Positions 34,902 to 44,658 are shown, counted from the first letter of the stretch. The stretch is 52,136 bases of DNA from Bdellovibrio bacteriovorus (GCF_001592745.1 NZ_LUKD01000001.1:66242-118377); one strand, 5' to 3'. The notes: a model not told the origin generated them from the sequence alone. Numbers and translations: made by a program.

Positions 34902-35413
34902 GATCTCTAAAACTCATCGTCATCAATGCGCTAACTCTGATCATCGGTCTGGGTTTGATGAGTGGTTCTGTTTCCCAAAGAAGTGCGGAAGCCGCTCGTT
35001 TTGAAAACATCCCTTCACTTCAAGTCAATCGCTTGGGGAATTTGCGTGGGCAGTACCTGACAGTTCTTTACGCTGTCGGTTCCCGTCCGTTTATTTCTAC
35101 GGACTCTTCGCAAATCACGATCTCTCAAGTGAAAGAGTCACGCACGGTTTATATCTCTGCGGACTCGATGTCTTTGCCTTCGGTGCAAGTTGAAAAAGAA
35201 GGTTTCCGTCCTTCTTACAACATCATCGTCTTTGTTGTTTCTCCTCAGCCGAACTATAGCTGGGTGAACGCGGATGGTTCAGCACCTCAAGGTATGAGTA
35301 TCACAAACAACCGCATGAGCTCTTTGATCAATGCGATCAACAAAACAGATGTTGATAGTTTTGTCGCCGCTCAAGGCGAAGCGGGAACTCTGCAAGTAAA
35401 TCTTGTGAAATAA
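34898..35413 (+). CDS. Secreted protein, coupled partner of unknown function
   Basis: 171 aa. Hydrophobic N-terminus MRSLKLIVINALTLIIGLGL, signal peptide or anchor; the mature part is rich in Ser/Val/Asn and beta-like. No Cys and no recognised domain. The start overlaps the stop of the upstream gene (ATGA), evidence that the two products work together in a fixed ratio. A strong terminator follows. Confidence 0.65.
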   Translation: MRSLKLIVINALTLIIGLGLMSGSVSQRSAEAARFENIPSLQVNRLGNLRGQYLTVLYAVGSRPFISTDSSQITISQVKESRTVYISADSMSLPSVQVEKEGFRPSYNIIVFVVSPQPNYSWVNADGSAPQGMSITNNRMSSLINAINKTDVDSFVAAQGEAGTLQVNLVK

Positions 35414-35429
35414 AATTTCCGAAAAACAC

Positions 35430-35462
35430 AGGGCGATGGTGAAAACCATCGCCCTTTTTTAT
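35430..35462 (+). terminator. Terminator after the coupled pair
   Basis: GGGCGATGGT pairs with ACCATCGCCC around GAAA, then a T6 run. Confidence 0.9.
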
Positions 35463-35477
35463 TTGGAATACTGATTC

Positions 35478-36983
35478 TTAAACTTGAATTTCCGAGGCAG
35501 CACGAATGCCGCTGTCCAGGGCTCCGTGCAAAGTTCCCGCAAATCGAACGCTCGTGTGCTCGCCAGCAAACTGAAACCTTCCACCATACTCGGGTTCAGC
35601 GGCCACACCTTTAAATCGCATATACTGACCAGGTTTAAAGACCGCCATGGATCCTAAAGCCCATTTACGTTGCTGCCAGTTAGCAACTTCTGAAGCACCT
35701 TCTGAAATCACTGGAAGATCATTATAGAAAATATCCAGATCCTTCAACGCTTCCCCGGTCGCGGCGGCCCCGGCTTTGGCTCCGGAAGCTCCGGCACGCT
35801 GGAAAGTTAACAGACCTTGAGTCCCCTTCTGCGCTCGTCCCGAGTCCCATATTTTTTGAGTTACAAAATCTCCCGTAAAGTTTCCGACATTGGCAGGCAC
35901 ATTCCCACGACGATCACGCCAGAACGGAGAAGCAAACCCCAACGTGCCTTTCGCGTGTGTCGCATAGGCCTGCGACATGATGTTTTCTTTTTTCGCTTGA
36001 GAGAAATTTAAATTCTGAACGCCGTTGACCTCGCGCAGTTTTGAAAAAGGCAAAGTGCAGATCACATGTCTTGTCGTGAAAGTTTCTTTTCCTTCCGGCG
36101 TTTGGAAAGTAAGTTCAAAGGCTCCATCATCTTCCACGATTTCCGTTAAAGGACTGTTCAGCTTCACCACGTAATCGGGTATCACACCAGCAACCCGCGC
36201 TGACAGTGTTTGCATCAGATTTGAGAGTCCCCCATCCATGCGATACACCGCTCGCCCCGCTAAAAGCGAACTTCCTTCCGCATCGAGAGTCGACAAGAAA
36301 TGAAGAGCCGACTGGTCTTTCGCATCGACACCGAAACGGCTGACCGCTTGAGCTTCGATCAGTTGGAGCACCAACGGATCCACTTCACTTTTCCAACTAT
36401 CCAACAGATCCGCTAAGGACAAAGAGTCATAATAGGCCGCTCGTTCAAACTGAAAAGAATTTCGATATGTCAGGATGACATCTTGTTCACGATACAATTC
36501 GCTACGAATACGACGGAAAGGATTTTGCAAAGTTTTAAGACGTGCAGCGATGTCTTTCACTTTATAAACTTTTTTGTCGAACGAAAAAAGATGAGCTTCA
36601 AGTCCCGTCGCGGCCTTCACTTCGCTTGTCGGAATATTAAGCTCTTTTGCCAAGTCAAAGACGCGAGTGTGTGAGCTATCAAAAAACTCGGCACCTAATT
36701 CCGCAACGGGCCCTCCTTGCGGAAAGACGGTCACGGACTGAACACGCCCACCGACTCGTGAGGAGGCCTCGAAAATACGGAATGGAATTTTGCGTTTTTT
36801 AAGTTCAAAGGCGGCAGAAAGTCCCGCCGCACCCGCCCCCAGGATGACGACTTCATTTTTAAAATTTCTTTTATCGCCCATAAAATAGCGATCTAAGCTT
36901 GTGCAGCTGCTAAGTGCCATAGCTGACGTGCCTAGAGCAGAAACTTTTAAAAATTCACGGCGAGTAAAAGAACTTTTTGCCAT
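35478..36983 (-). CDS. Tat-exported flavin amine oxidase
   Basis: 501 aa from the ATG at 36983, which follows GAGGGG. SFTRREFLKVSALGTSAMAL is a twin-arginine signal ending in LSSC, so the enzyme may be both Tat-exported and lipid-anchored. FAD-binding VVILGAGAAGLSAAFEL, then RVGGRVQS, and the C-terminal GRFQFAGEHTS complete the monoamine-oxidase fold. It would oxidise amines or amino acids in the periplasm, releasing H2O2. It is divergent from the oxygenase/ABC operon. Confidence 0.85.
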   Translation of the reverse strand: MAKSSFTRREFLKVSALGTSAMALSSCTSLDRYFMGDKRNFKNEVVILGAGAAGLSAAFELKKRKIPFRIFEASSRVGGRVQSVTVFPQGGPVAELGAEFFDSSHTRVFDLAKELNIPTSEVKAATGLEAHLFSFDKKVYKVKDIAARLKTLQNPFRRIRSELYREQDVILTYRNSFQFERAAYYDSLSLADLLDSWKSEVDPLVLQLIEAQAVSRFGVDAKDQSALHFLSTLDAEGSSLLAGRAVYRMDGGLSNLMQTLSARVAGVIPDYVVKLNSPLTEIVEDDGAFELTFQTPEGKETFTTRHVICTLPFSKLREVNGVQNLNFSQAKKENIMSQAYATHAKGTLGFASPFWRDRRGNVPANVGNFTGDFVTQKIWDSGRAQKGTQGLLTFQRAGASGAKAGAAATGEALKDLDIFYNDLPVISEGASEVANWQQRKWALGSMAVFKPGQYMRFKGVAAEPEYGGRFQFAGEHTSVRFAGTLHGALDSGIRAASEIQV

Positions 36984-37053
36984 CAACCCCTCACATGCAT
37001 AGAATGGCAACACTTTGGCACAGAATCAAATCAATCTCATAAATCTAGAAAGA

Positions 37054-37644
37054 ATGTTTGATGATTTAGCACAGAATAACTGGGCGGCTTCATCCACAGT
37101 TTTCACTCGAGAATTCTGCCAAAATCTTGCCCACGAGTGTCAAAAACTTCACTCGGAAGGAGCCTTTCAAAAAGCCTCGATCGGACGCGGAGTCACAAAA
37201 ACAGTTCACACAGAAATCCGTGGTGATTTCACTCTGTGGATCGAAGAGGACGCCGCGACTCCTTTGCAGAAAGCTTTTCTGTCAAATCTGCAGTTGCTTT
37301 TACAAAAGCTTAATCAGGATTTTTACTTAGGACTGAAAAGATATGAAACGCATTTTGCTCTCTACCCACCGGGGGCGGGCTATGATAAGCATATCGATAA
37401 TCATCGAGGTAGCGGAGCAAGAAAGATCACTTTCATTCTGTACCTCAATGAAAGCTGGCAAAAGGGAGACGGTGGTGAATTGAGTCTCTATCAGCCTGAT
37501 CAGGAAAATGTTCTGATCACTCAGATCGAGCCTCTGCTTGGCACCCTTGTTCTTTTCCGCAGTGACCTCTTCCCTCATCAAGTCGAGAAGAGCTTTCAAC
37601 CACGCCTGAGTATCACAGGATGGTTTAGGGACGATGCATCATGA
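37054..37644 (+). CDS. 2-Oxoglutarate/Fe(II)-dependent oxygenase
   Basis: 196 aa from the ATG at 37054; an in-frame TTG at 37015 would give 209 aa and overlaps the divergent promoter region. The jelly-roll motifs are present: YDKHIDNHRG (HxD), a distal His in LFPHQVEK, and RLSITGWFR with the 2-oxoglutarate-binding Arg, the pattern of SM-20/prolyl-hydroxylase-like enzymes. A Pro- or other hydroxylase role is likely, substrate unknown. The stop overlaps the ABC gene by four bases, so it is translated with the exporter. Confidence 0.82.
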   Translation: MFDDLAQNNWAASSTVFTREFCQNLAHECQKLHSEGAFQKASIGRGVTKTVHTEIRGDFTLWIEEDAATPLQKAFLSNLQLLLQKLNQDFYLGLKRYETHFALYPPGAGYDKHIDNHRGSGARKITFILYLNESWQKGDGGELSLYQPDQENVLITQIEPLLGTLVLFRSDLFPHQVEKSFQPRLSITGWFRDDAS

Positions 37645-39422
37645 AGTCACTCTTTTATCAGGTCGTATTCACTCGTTTCTACGCGCGAGTTTTGATTCTT
37701 ATCACGTCTCTTTTAGGCGCGGTGTTTGGATTGTTAGGTCCCTTCTTTCAAAAGGAATTCATTGATCAACTGACGGGACAACAAGGGCATTTGCACCTTG
37801 TGGATTTCTCAAATCCCCTGACCTATGTTCTAGGTGCATTCTTCTGCGTCTTGATTGCACAGGCGTTTTCGCAACTGACGAACTATCTAAGCATCCGCGA
37901 GTCTTTGCATATGCAAAAGGTTTTTGCACAAAGACTTTATGAAAAAACCTTGCACCTGCGAGTCGACACAATGAGTGGCAAACCTGTGGGTGAAATCGTT
38001 TCTTTATATGCAACGGACGTGCAAGGGGCGACGGTGTTCTTAGATCAAACCTTGCCTGCCGGAGCCTCGACTCTTTTTCCATTGATCCTGGCTCCATTTG
38101 CGATCTCGATTCTGTTTGATGTTCCTATTTGGCCGACCGTCCTTTTGATGTTCGCGATTGCAACACTGAACACCTTCATGGCGTTTCGCCAATCGAAGTT
38201 CTTTTTTAACTTTAAGCAATTAGCAGCAGAGCGTATCGGACTTGTGAATGAATGGATTCAAAATATTCGCACCATCCGCATTCTGGGATGGATTCGTCAC
38301 TTTGAAGCCAACATTTTTGTAAAACGTGAAATTGAAACTCGCAATCGTGTCTTGATGGTGACCAATGGTCAGATCATGAACTCGATTTCTTCATCGATCA
38401 CCTTTTTCTTAAACGTCGTCGCCTTAGGTTCCTTGGTGCTTTATACAAAACACCAAATGACAAGTGGCGAGCTTTTAGCGCTTCTTTGGATTGTCGGAGT
38501 TTTCTTAACTCGTCCTTTCCGCCAAATGCCCTGGTTCTTCACCTTCGCTTTTGATTCTTGGACATCGCTCAAACGTCTGGAAGATTTTCTTTCCACCAGA
38601 AACAATGAAACTAGTGGTGAAAAAGAACTTTCAAACCAAGAACGAAAACGCGAAGAGAAATTTGCGCTGCAAGTTCGCAATTTAAATCTGTCGATCAGTG
38701 GAAAACGCATTTTAAAGAACATCAATTTGGATGTGAAACACGGAGAGTTCGTCGCCATCGTAGGCGAAGTGGGTGCCGGAAAATCCATGCTTCTACTTTC
38801 CCTGTTGCGTGAAACCGGAGCCAGTTTTGAGACTTATCACTTCGGCGAAAAAAATGCTCTAGAGATGACCTTAGACGAAGTGCGTGCCCAATATGCGTAC
38901 GTGCCTCAAGAAGGTTTCATCATGAACGCGACATTACGTGAAAACGTGGCCTTTGTTTATGACATCGAACCCGAGCGCGATCCGATGATCGAAGAGTCTT
39001 TAAAACTTGCGCAGTTTGATTTAAACACGGAACGCGTTGAAAAAGGTTTAGCGACTGAAATTGGCGAACGCGGTGTGAATCTTTCCGGAGGTCAAAGACA
39101 GCGCGTGGGACTGGCGCGCGTTCACTTTCATAAGGCCCCGGTTTTACTCTTGGATGACTGTTTGAGTGCCGTTGACGTTGACACCGAACAAAAACTTTTT
39201 GAACAACTTTTATTAGGGGCTTGGGCAGAGCGCACGCGCCTTCTGGTCACTCACCGCTTGAGTGCGCTTCACCAAGTGGACCGTATTTTATTTATGGAAG
39301 AGGGGCAGATTGTAGATTCGGGAACTTTTGAAGAACTTTTGGGAAGGAATCAGAAATTCCGTGAATACACGACAACCGTAGCCAAAGAAGCCACGCAAAA
39401 GACAGAGGTGAGTCATGTCTAA
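37641..39422 (+). CDS. ABC exporter half-transporter, degenerate NBD
   Basis: 593 aa. Six membrane helices (about 15-300) are followed by one nucleotide-binding domain. Walker A is GEVGAGKS (375-382), signature LSGGQRQR (481-488) and Walker B is VLLLDDC with Asp506 where the catalytic Glu is usual. That and VGEVGAGKS resemble NBD1 of the ABCC (MRP/CFTR) group. It overlaps the second half by eight bases and so forms a heterodimer with it. Substrate unknown. Confidence 0.88.
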   Translation: MKSLFYQVVFTRFYARVLILITSLLGAVFGLLGPFFQKEFIDQLTGQQGHLHLVDFSNPLTYVLGAFFCVLIAQAFSQLTNYLSIRESLHMQKVFAQRLYEKTLHLRVDTMSGKPVGEIVSLYATDVQGATVFLDQTLPAGASTLFPLILAPFAISILFDVPIWPTVLLMFAIATLNTFMAFRQSKFFFNFKQLAAERIGLVNEWIQNIRTIRILGWIRHFEANIFVKREIETRNRVLMVTNGQIMNSISSSITFFLNVVALGSLVLYTKHQMTSGELLALLWIVGVFLTRPFRQMPWFFTFAFDSWTSLKRLEDFLSTRNNETSGEKELSNQERKREEKFALQVRNLNLSISGKRILKNINLDVKHGEFVAIVGEVGAGKSMLLLSLLRETGASFETYHFGEKNALEMTLDEVRAQYAYVPQEGFIMNATLRENVAFVYDIEPERDPMIEESLKLAQFDLNTERVEKGLATEIGERGVNLSGGQRQRVGLARVHFHKAPVLLLDDCLSAVDVDTEQKLFEQLLLGAWAERTRLLVTHRLSALHQVDRILFMEEGQIVDSGTFEELLGRNQKFREYTTTVAKEATQKTEVSHV

Positions 39423-41292
39423 GAAAAAAGTGACAAACCCCAGCGTGAAAGCGAAATACCTTTCTGACGGTGAAGTCCGCAAGGAAGGTGGTTATAGCCA
39501 AAGCCTGTACGAGACCTTGCGTTTCTCCTACGGTCCTTTTCTTTCGCGCATCCTGGTTTGCCTTTTCATCGGCTTTATCGGGCGCGGTCTGCTTTTAGCC
39601 AACACCAACGTCATTGGTTATTGGGTAGATAATCTTGTTGGTAAAGAAACGCCTTTGAGCGGTTTCACCTCAGTGCAGTTTATTGTTCTTTTAGGGGTCA
39701 TGGCGGCAAGTGGCTTTGTGATGACTTTGATATTCCGTGTGGGATTTTCAAGATTGTCAGCCAAAGCGATCTCGAGCTTTTACGATGAGGTGACTTTAAG
39801 AACGTCGCGCCTGCCGATGAGTTTTTTTGATAACACTCCCGCAGGACGTATCATCACCCGCTTTTCCAGTGATTACGGCAATATCTTCAGATTGTTCGGT
39901 GGCCCCTTGGCCGAATTTATATCCATCATTTTTGATCTTAGCATGATGGTGATTTTAATCACGGTGGCTAATCCCATTTATCTGGTGTTCGTTCTTTTCA
40001 TTGGTGTGATGAACTTCTTGGTTTATAAACTCAACCAACAAAAACTGCGCACCTCGCGCCGTGAACTTTCAGCCAGCCGGTCACCAAGTATTGCGCACTT
40101 TGCTGAAACCACTCAAGGGGCAAGCACCATTCGCTCTTTCCGTCGTCAGAAATCCTTTGCTGAGCGCTTTGAGCGCCTGGACCGCTACTTCCTGACGCAA
40201 AAAATGAATACGACGAAACATCTGATCAGCTTTTCATTTCAAATGAACAGCCTGACGGCACTGCTGCTTTTAGTGACTGGTGTCTCTGCGTATTTCATGG
40301 TGGAAAAAGGTTGGGCCACCGTGGGTTCTGTCGGTGTGGCATTCAGCTTTATCGCGCTTTCAGGGAACACCGTTCAAATGTTCTTTGAGTGGTTGACACA
40401 ATTTGAAGAGGCGATGATCGGTGTCGAGCGCCTGGACCAATACATGCGCATGCAGATTGAAAACGGAAGCCACCTGCCCGCCTCGGCGAAGTTTGCCACA
40501 GGACACCCGGTGTACTCCGAGTCTGTTGAAAAATATCTGCACAATCGTCGTTTAACAGAAGATCGCAGTGCCTCAGTTCAAGTGAAGGATGTCTGGTTTA
40601 GATATCGTGAGGACTTACCTTGGGTTCTTAAAGGCGTGAATTTTGAAGTTAAAGCCGGTGAACGCTTAGGTATCGTGGGTCGCACAGGCTCTGGGAAGTC
40701 CAGTTTGATTCAAGCCCTGTTCTATCTTTATCCCATCGATAAGGGCCATATCTCTATTAACGAGCATCTTCCAAAATTCAATCAAGATGCCACGGGTGTC
40801 GACCTGAATCTTTATCGTCAATCCATGGCGTTTATTGCTCAGGAGCCGATTTTATTCCAAGGGACTTTAAGGTTTAATCTCGATATCAAAGACTCTTTGC
40901 CCGATGAGCGCTTGATCCAAGTGATCGAGCAAGTGGGTCTGGGCGATTGGTTGAAGTCACACCCTGAAGGCCTGATGATGAGGATTGAAGAACGCGGTAA
41001 GAATCTATCTTTGGGTGAACGCCAATTATTATGTATGGCTCGCTGTCTTTTGCAGGAATCTCCGATCGTGATCATGGATGAGGCGACAAGTTCTGTGGAT
41101 CCACAATCGGAAGAGATTTTAGTGAAAGCGACGGAAGAATTTTTCTCGGACCGAACACAATTGATCATTGCCCACCGTCTTTCGACTTTAGCGAAGTGTG
41201 ATCGCATATTATGGTTGCAGAATGGCGAGATCGTCGCCCTGGGACCGACAGAAGAAGTGCTTCCTCGCTTTAAAAAAGCAGAACTGGTCTAA
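39415..41292 (+). CDS. ABC exporter half-transporter, catalytic NBD
   Basis: 625 aa. Six membrane helices, then an NBD with Walker A GRTGSGKSS, signature LSLGERQLL (a second-NBD form) and Walker B IVIMDEATSSVD carrying the catalytic Glu, followed by IAHRLS. The pair has one consensus and one degenerate ATP site, as in ABCC and other asymmetric exporters. Starts eight bases inside the upstream gene. Confidence 0.9.
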   Translation: MSKKKVTNPSVKAKYLSDGEVRKEGGYSQSLYETLRFSYGPFLSRILVCLFIGFIGRGLLLANTNVIGYWVDNLVGKETPLSGFTSVQFIVLLGVMAASGFVMTLIFRVGFSRLSAKAISSFYDEVTLRTSRLPMSFFDNTPAGRIITRFSSDYGNIFRLFGGPLAEFISIIFDLSMMVILITVANPIYLVFVLFIGVMNFLVYKLNQQKLRTSRRELSASRSPSIAHFAETTQGASTIRSFRRQKSFAERFERLDRYFLTQKMNTTKHLISFSFQMNSLTALLLLVTGVSAYFMVEKGWATVGSVGVAFSFIALSGNTVQMFFEWLTQFEEAMIGVERLDQYMRMQIENGSHLPASAKFATGHPVYSESVEKYLHNRRLTEDRSASVQVKDVWFRYREDLPWVLKGVNFEVKAGERLGIVGRTGSGKSSLIQALFYLYPIDKGHISINEHLPKFNQDATGVDLNLYRQSMAFIAQEPILFQGTLRFNLDIKDSLPDERLIQVIEQVGLGDWLKSHPEGLMMRIEERGKNLSLGERQLLCMARCLLQESPIVIMDEATSSVDPQSEEILVKATEEFFSDRTQLIIAHRLSTLAKCDRILWLQNGEIVALGPTEEVLPRFKKAELV

Positions 41293-41369
41293 AAAATAAG
41301 TTTGCGGCTTCCGATGAAAAGGGGTATTTGTCGGACACAGATTTATTTTGCAACTAGCGGAGCGCGGTG

Positions 41370-42710
41370 ATGGAAGACAACAACCAAGCACACGACGAAA
41401 TCCAGGAACAAGACTCTCTGATGAGTCTGACTGACACGTGGTCAGCATTGAGCCCCGATGAACGTCGTGAAAAGTTCAAAGAACTGCCGCGCACCGAAGC
41501 TGAAGAGTTGTTTCTAAGCCTTAAGACCCATGACCAGGCCGAACTGATCATGGAAGCGGCTCCCCTTGAAAAACGGTCTTGGATTCGCTTGCTGGCTCCA
41601 GATGACGTGGCCGATTTGATCCAGGAAATGGGTTCTGATTACCGTGATGAACTTCTAGCTCTTTTAGACCCACAAACAAAACGTGAAGTGACAGCCCTTC
41701 TGGCGTATGCGGAAGATGCGGCCGGGGGTCTGATGAGCTCTCGTTTCGTCCGTCTTCGCCCCGACATGACGGTCGATGAAGCCATCACCTACATTCGTAT
41801 TCAGGCAAAAACTCACGTTGAGACGATTTATTACGCGTATGTTTTGGATTCAGATCAAAAACTTTTGGGCGTGGTCTCTTTCCGCGAGTTGTTTTCAGCC
41901 ACTCCAGGAAAACGCATTTCTGAAATCATGCACACCGATGTTCTTAAAGTCCCGGTCGAGATGGACCAGGAACAAATCGGTCGTATTTTCTCTCAACAAG
42001 ATCTGATGGCCGTTCCGGTTGTTGATGAAAACGGCATCATGAAAGGTATCGTTACGTTCGATGACGTGGCGACAGCCATTCAAGAAGAAGCGACAGAGGA
42101 TATCCATAAGCTCGGGGGGGTTGAAACCCTGGACGCGCCTTATTTAAAAATCTCGATGTTAGAGATGATTAAAAAACGCGGCGGTTGGCTTTTGATTCTC
42201 TTCTTAGGTGAAATGTTCACAGCCACAGCCATGGCTTATTACGAAGATGAGCTGGCAAAGGCCGTTGTTCTTTCGATGTTCATTCCTTTGATTATTTCCT
42301 CGGGCGGTAACTCAGGTTCCCAAGCCTCCACTCTGGTGATTCGTGCGATCGCTCTAGGCGAGGTGCGCGGTCGTGACTGGTGGCGTGTTCTAGGGCGCGA
42401 AGTGCTGACAGGTTTAACACTCGGTTTGCTTCTAGGGGCCATTGGTTTTATTCGTATTCTTCTTTGGCCAAACCGCGAAAGCCTTTACACGGCTCACTAC
42501 ATGCTTGTCGCTGCAACCGTAGCTGCCAGCGTCGTCGGTGTTGTTCTATGGGGCACGATCTCGGGATCCATGTTGCCATTCATTCTTAAGAAGGTCGGAT
42601 TTGACCCCGCTTCCGCCTCGGCTCCGGCGGTTGCGACTCTTGTCGACGTGACGGGACTGGTGATTTACTTCACAGCGGCCAGCCTGTTCTTAACGGGCGT
42701 GCTCCTATAA
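41370..42710 (+). CDS. mgtE: Mg2+ transporter MgtE
   Basis: 446 aa: N-terminal MgtE superhelical domain, tandem CBS domains (about 140-265) that sense cytoplasmic Mg2+, and five C-terminal membrane helices with the conserved ISSGGNSGSQASTL pore segment. GGAG lies seven bases before the ATG; a GTG just upstream is possible. 78 bp downstream of the ABC genes, and possibly cotranscribed. Confidence 0.95.
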   Translation: MEDNNQAHDEIQEQDSLMSLTDTWSALSPDERREKFKELPRTEAEELFLSLKTHDQAELIMEAAPLEKRSWIRLLAPDDVADLIQEMGSDYRDELLALLDPQTKREVTALLAYAEDAAGGLMSSRFVRLRPDMTVDEAITYIRIQAKTHVETIYYAYVLDSDQKLLGVVSFRELFSATPGKRISEIMHTDVLKVPVEMDQEQIGRIFSQQDLMAVPVVDENGIMKGIVTFDDVATAIQEEATEDIHKLGGVETLDAPYLKISMLEMIKKRGGWLLILFLGEMFTATAMAYYEDELAKAVVLSMFIPLIISSGGNSGSQASTLVIRAIALGEVRGRDWWRVLGREVLTGLTLGLLLGAIGFIRILLWPNRESLYTAHYMLVAATVAASVVGVVLWGTISGSMLPFILKKVGFDPASASAPAVATLVDVTGLVIYFTAASLFLTGVLL

Positions 42711-42730
42711 AGAATTGATATTTTAAAAAC

Positions 42731-42764
42731 AAAAAGGCTTCGTGGTTGCACGAAGCCTTTTTTG
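42731..42764. terminator. Bidirectional terminator after mgtE
   Basis: AAAAAGGCTTCGTG pairs with CACGAAGCCTTTTT around GTTG, T-tract beyond. It also serves the convergent protease gene. Confidence 0.9.
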
Positions 42765-42786
42765 TTTCTTGAACTAAATTCTTATA

Positions 42787-44658
42787 CTAAGTCTTGATCA
42801 GACCTGACGTCCAATCGCGGATCATAGCCAGTGTTCCCTGTTTCGCATTCGCGAATTGCACACCGTAGGCTTGGTTTTTCTCGCTCCACACGACTTGCCC
42901 TTGCACCTCGATGACCTCGTGACCATCGGGACTTTGGATTCGCATCGTGACGATACCGCCCTTGTCCAGAGCTGCATCGGCATTGAACGACAAACCACCT
43001 TCAGAGATCGTGTTCACGTTACCCACGAGTTCGCGGTCCCCGACCATCACGCGGATTTCTGAACTCATTTTAAATCGATCATACTTACGTTTATTTTTCG
43101 GATCACGAGCACGCAAGACTTGCCAGAAAGCCAGTGGCGCCATCAAAAGACCGATCACGACGGCCATCGCTCCCGCGCCACCACCTTGACCAGAGCCCGG
43201 GCCATTGTGTGTGACGGCTTTCACCAGGCCACAACCCGCACCGCCTCCACCAGGAGAAGAAGACGCTTGTTCGGTCAGATAATAAGGCTTGTAATCAGGT
43301 TGCATTGAAGAAGTAGTCGCCATTTGCTGCGACGTACGGATCATTTCATAAGCATCAATACGCGCACTCGTATAAACAAGATTATTCAAATAGCTGTTTG
43401 CCGCACTTGTTCCCAAGATCAGCTGTTTCATCTGGTAACCAGATAAAGACGGTGCTTCACGGAAAGCCAATGCTGCGACACCGGCCACAAACGGAGCCGC
43501 CATACTTGTTCCTGACATTTTCATTGTCGTGTTACCAGGAACTGTACTTTCAATATATTCACCCGGACTTGCAATATGAACCGTCGAAGCACCATAGTTT
43601 GAAAATCCAGAGAGATCATCAAAACGCGTCGAAGAGGCTATCGAGATGTTACTTGGAACATCATAGTTCGCCGGATACATCGGAGAAGCATCGTTGTTAT
43701 TTCCGTAGTTACCAGCAGCCGAAACAACCAGCACACGGCGGTCGTAAGCGTATGTGATCGCATCGTGAAGCGCGCGGCTGTAGTTACCACCACCCCAAGA
43801 GTTATTGATCACACGCGCCCCATTATTAATAGCGTAATAAATGGCACGAATGGCATTAGAAGTGGAACCCGATCCGTTTGAACCTAGGAACTTCAAAGGC
43901 ATGATCTGGATTTTGGATTCTTGCAATGGACGAGCAAAAATATTTTGTCCCGTACCGACGACAATCCCCGCCACGTGAGTGCCGTGATCATCGTCATCCA
44001 TAAAGTTGTTGTTGTTCGTAATAAAATTCCAGCCATTGATATCGTCGACATAACCATTTTGGTCGTCGTCAACACCAGGAGTACCAGCCGCTTCCACCGG
44101 GTTCACCCACAAAGCACCTGTTCCACCTGAGTCATAAGACTTAAAGACATCATGGTATCTATCAAGACCTGTGTCCACGACAGCCACGACGACTTTGCCA
44201 TTTTGAGCACTCAAAGGTGTGATGAGAGGCCACGCACTGGCGATCCCTGTTGAAGCATTGGACTGCGAATAGACATTTGAATCCGTCGCTGCAAAACTGC
44301 TATTTGCGAATTGCTCATAGGTCAAACGCTCTACAGGTTCGTTCGGAGTGATTTCTGTTTTGTCTAAAATATAGTTCGGTTCAATATACTCGACATCAGG
44401 GTCATTTTTTAGGGCCTCAAAGTTGGCTTTTTCCTCGGTACCTGACTTCATCGTGACTTGCATGATGTCGAGCCCCGGGAAACTGGCCTTCATCGAAGCC
44501 TTACCTAGAAGCTTCGTTTGGGCGATCGCAGCCCCCCCTGAAGAAGCCTTAAACTTAATAAGATACTCCCCAGGAACCACCTTAGGTTCGTTCTGCGCAA
44601 ATGCCGCAGAGCTCAGAAGACTGTAAGAAATAAATAGACCGCCTAGAATCCGTTTCAC
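42787..44658 (-). CDS. Subtilisin-like protease fused via a membrane helix to a PilZ domain
   Basis: 623 aa. In order: signal peptide 1-22, inhibitor I9-type propeptide about 30-97, S8 protease domain about 150-440 with triad Asp162 (VVDTGLD), His225 (DHGTHVAG), Ser385 (SGTSMAAP) and oxyanion Asn317; a Gly-rich stretch with Cys476; a membrane helix about 494-515 followed by basic RARDPKNKRK; and a PilZ domain about 524-620 with RKYDR and TISEGGLSF. The protease should face the periplasm and PilZ the cytoplasm. The helix may carry a c-di-GMP signal. The (D/N)xSxxG box is TISEGG, slightly degenerate. No other domain is adjacent. Confidence 0.9.
   Translation of the reverse strand: MKRILGGLFISYSLLSSAAFAQNEPKVVPGEYLIKFKASSGGAAIAQTKLLGKASMKASFPGLDIMQVTMKSGTEEKANFEALKNDPDVEYIEPNYILDKTEITPNEPVERLTYEQFANSSFAATDSNVYSQSNASTGIASAWPLITPLSAQNGKVVVAVVDTGLDRYHDVFKSYDSGGTGALWVNPVEAAGTPGVDDDQNGYVDDINGWNFITNNNNFMDDDDHGTHVAGIVVGTGQNIFARPLQESKIQIMPLKFLGSNGSGSTSNAIRAIYYAINNGARVINNSWGGGNYSRALHDAITYAYDRRVLVVSAAGNYGNNNDASPMYPANYDVPSNISIASSTRFDDLSGFSNYGASTVHIASPGEYIESTVPGNTTMKMSGTSMAAPFVAGVAALAFREAPSLSGYQMKQLILGTSAANSYLNNLVYTSARIDAYEMIRTSQQMATTSSMQPDYKPYYLTEQASSSPGGGGAGCGLVKAVTHNGPGSGQGGGAGAMAVVIGLLMAPLAFWQVLRARDPKNKRKYDRFKMSSEIRVMVGDRELVGNVNTISEGGLSFNADAALDKGGIVTMRIQSPDGHEVIEVQGQVVWSEKNQAYGVQFANAKQGTLAMIRDWTSGLIKT

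Noticed and set aside
43120..44130. Several frames opposite the subtilisin gene
   Set aside because: Shadow frames with biased composition from a long real gene.
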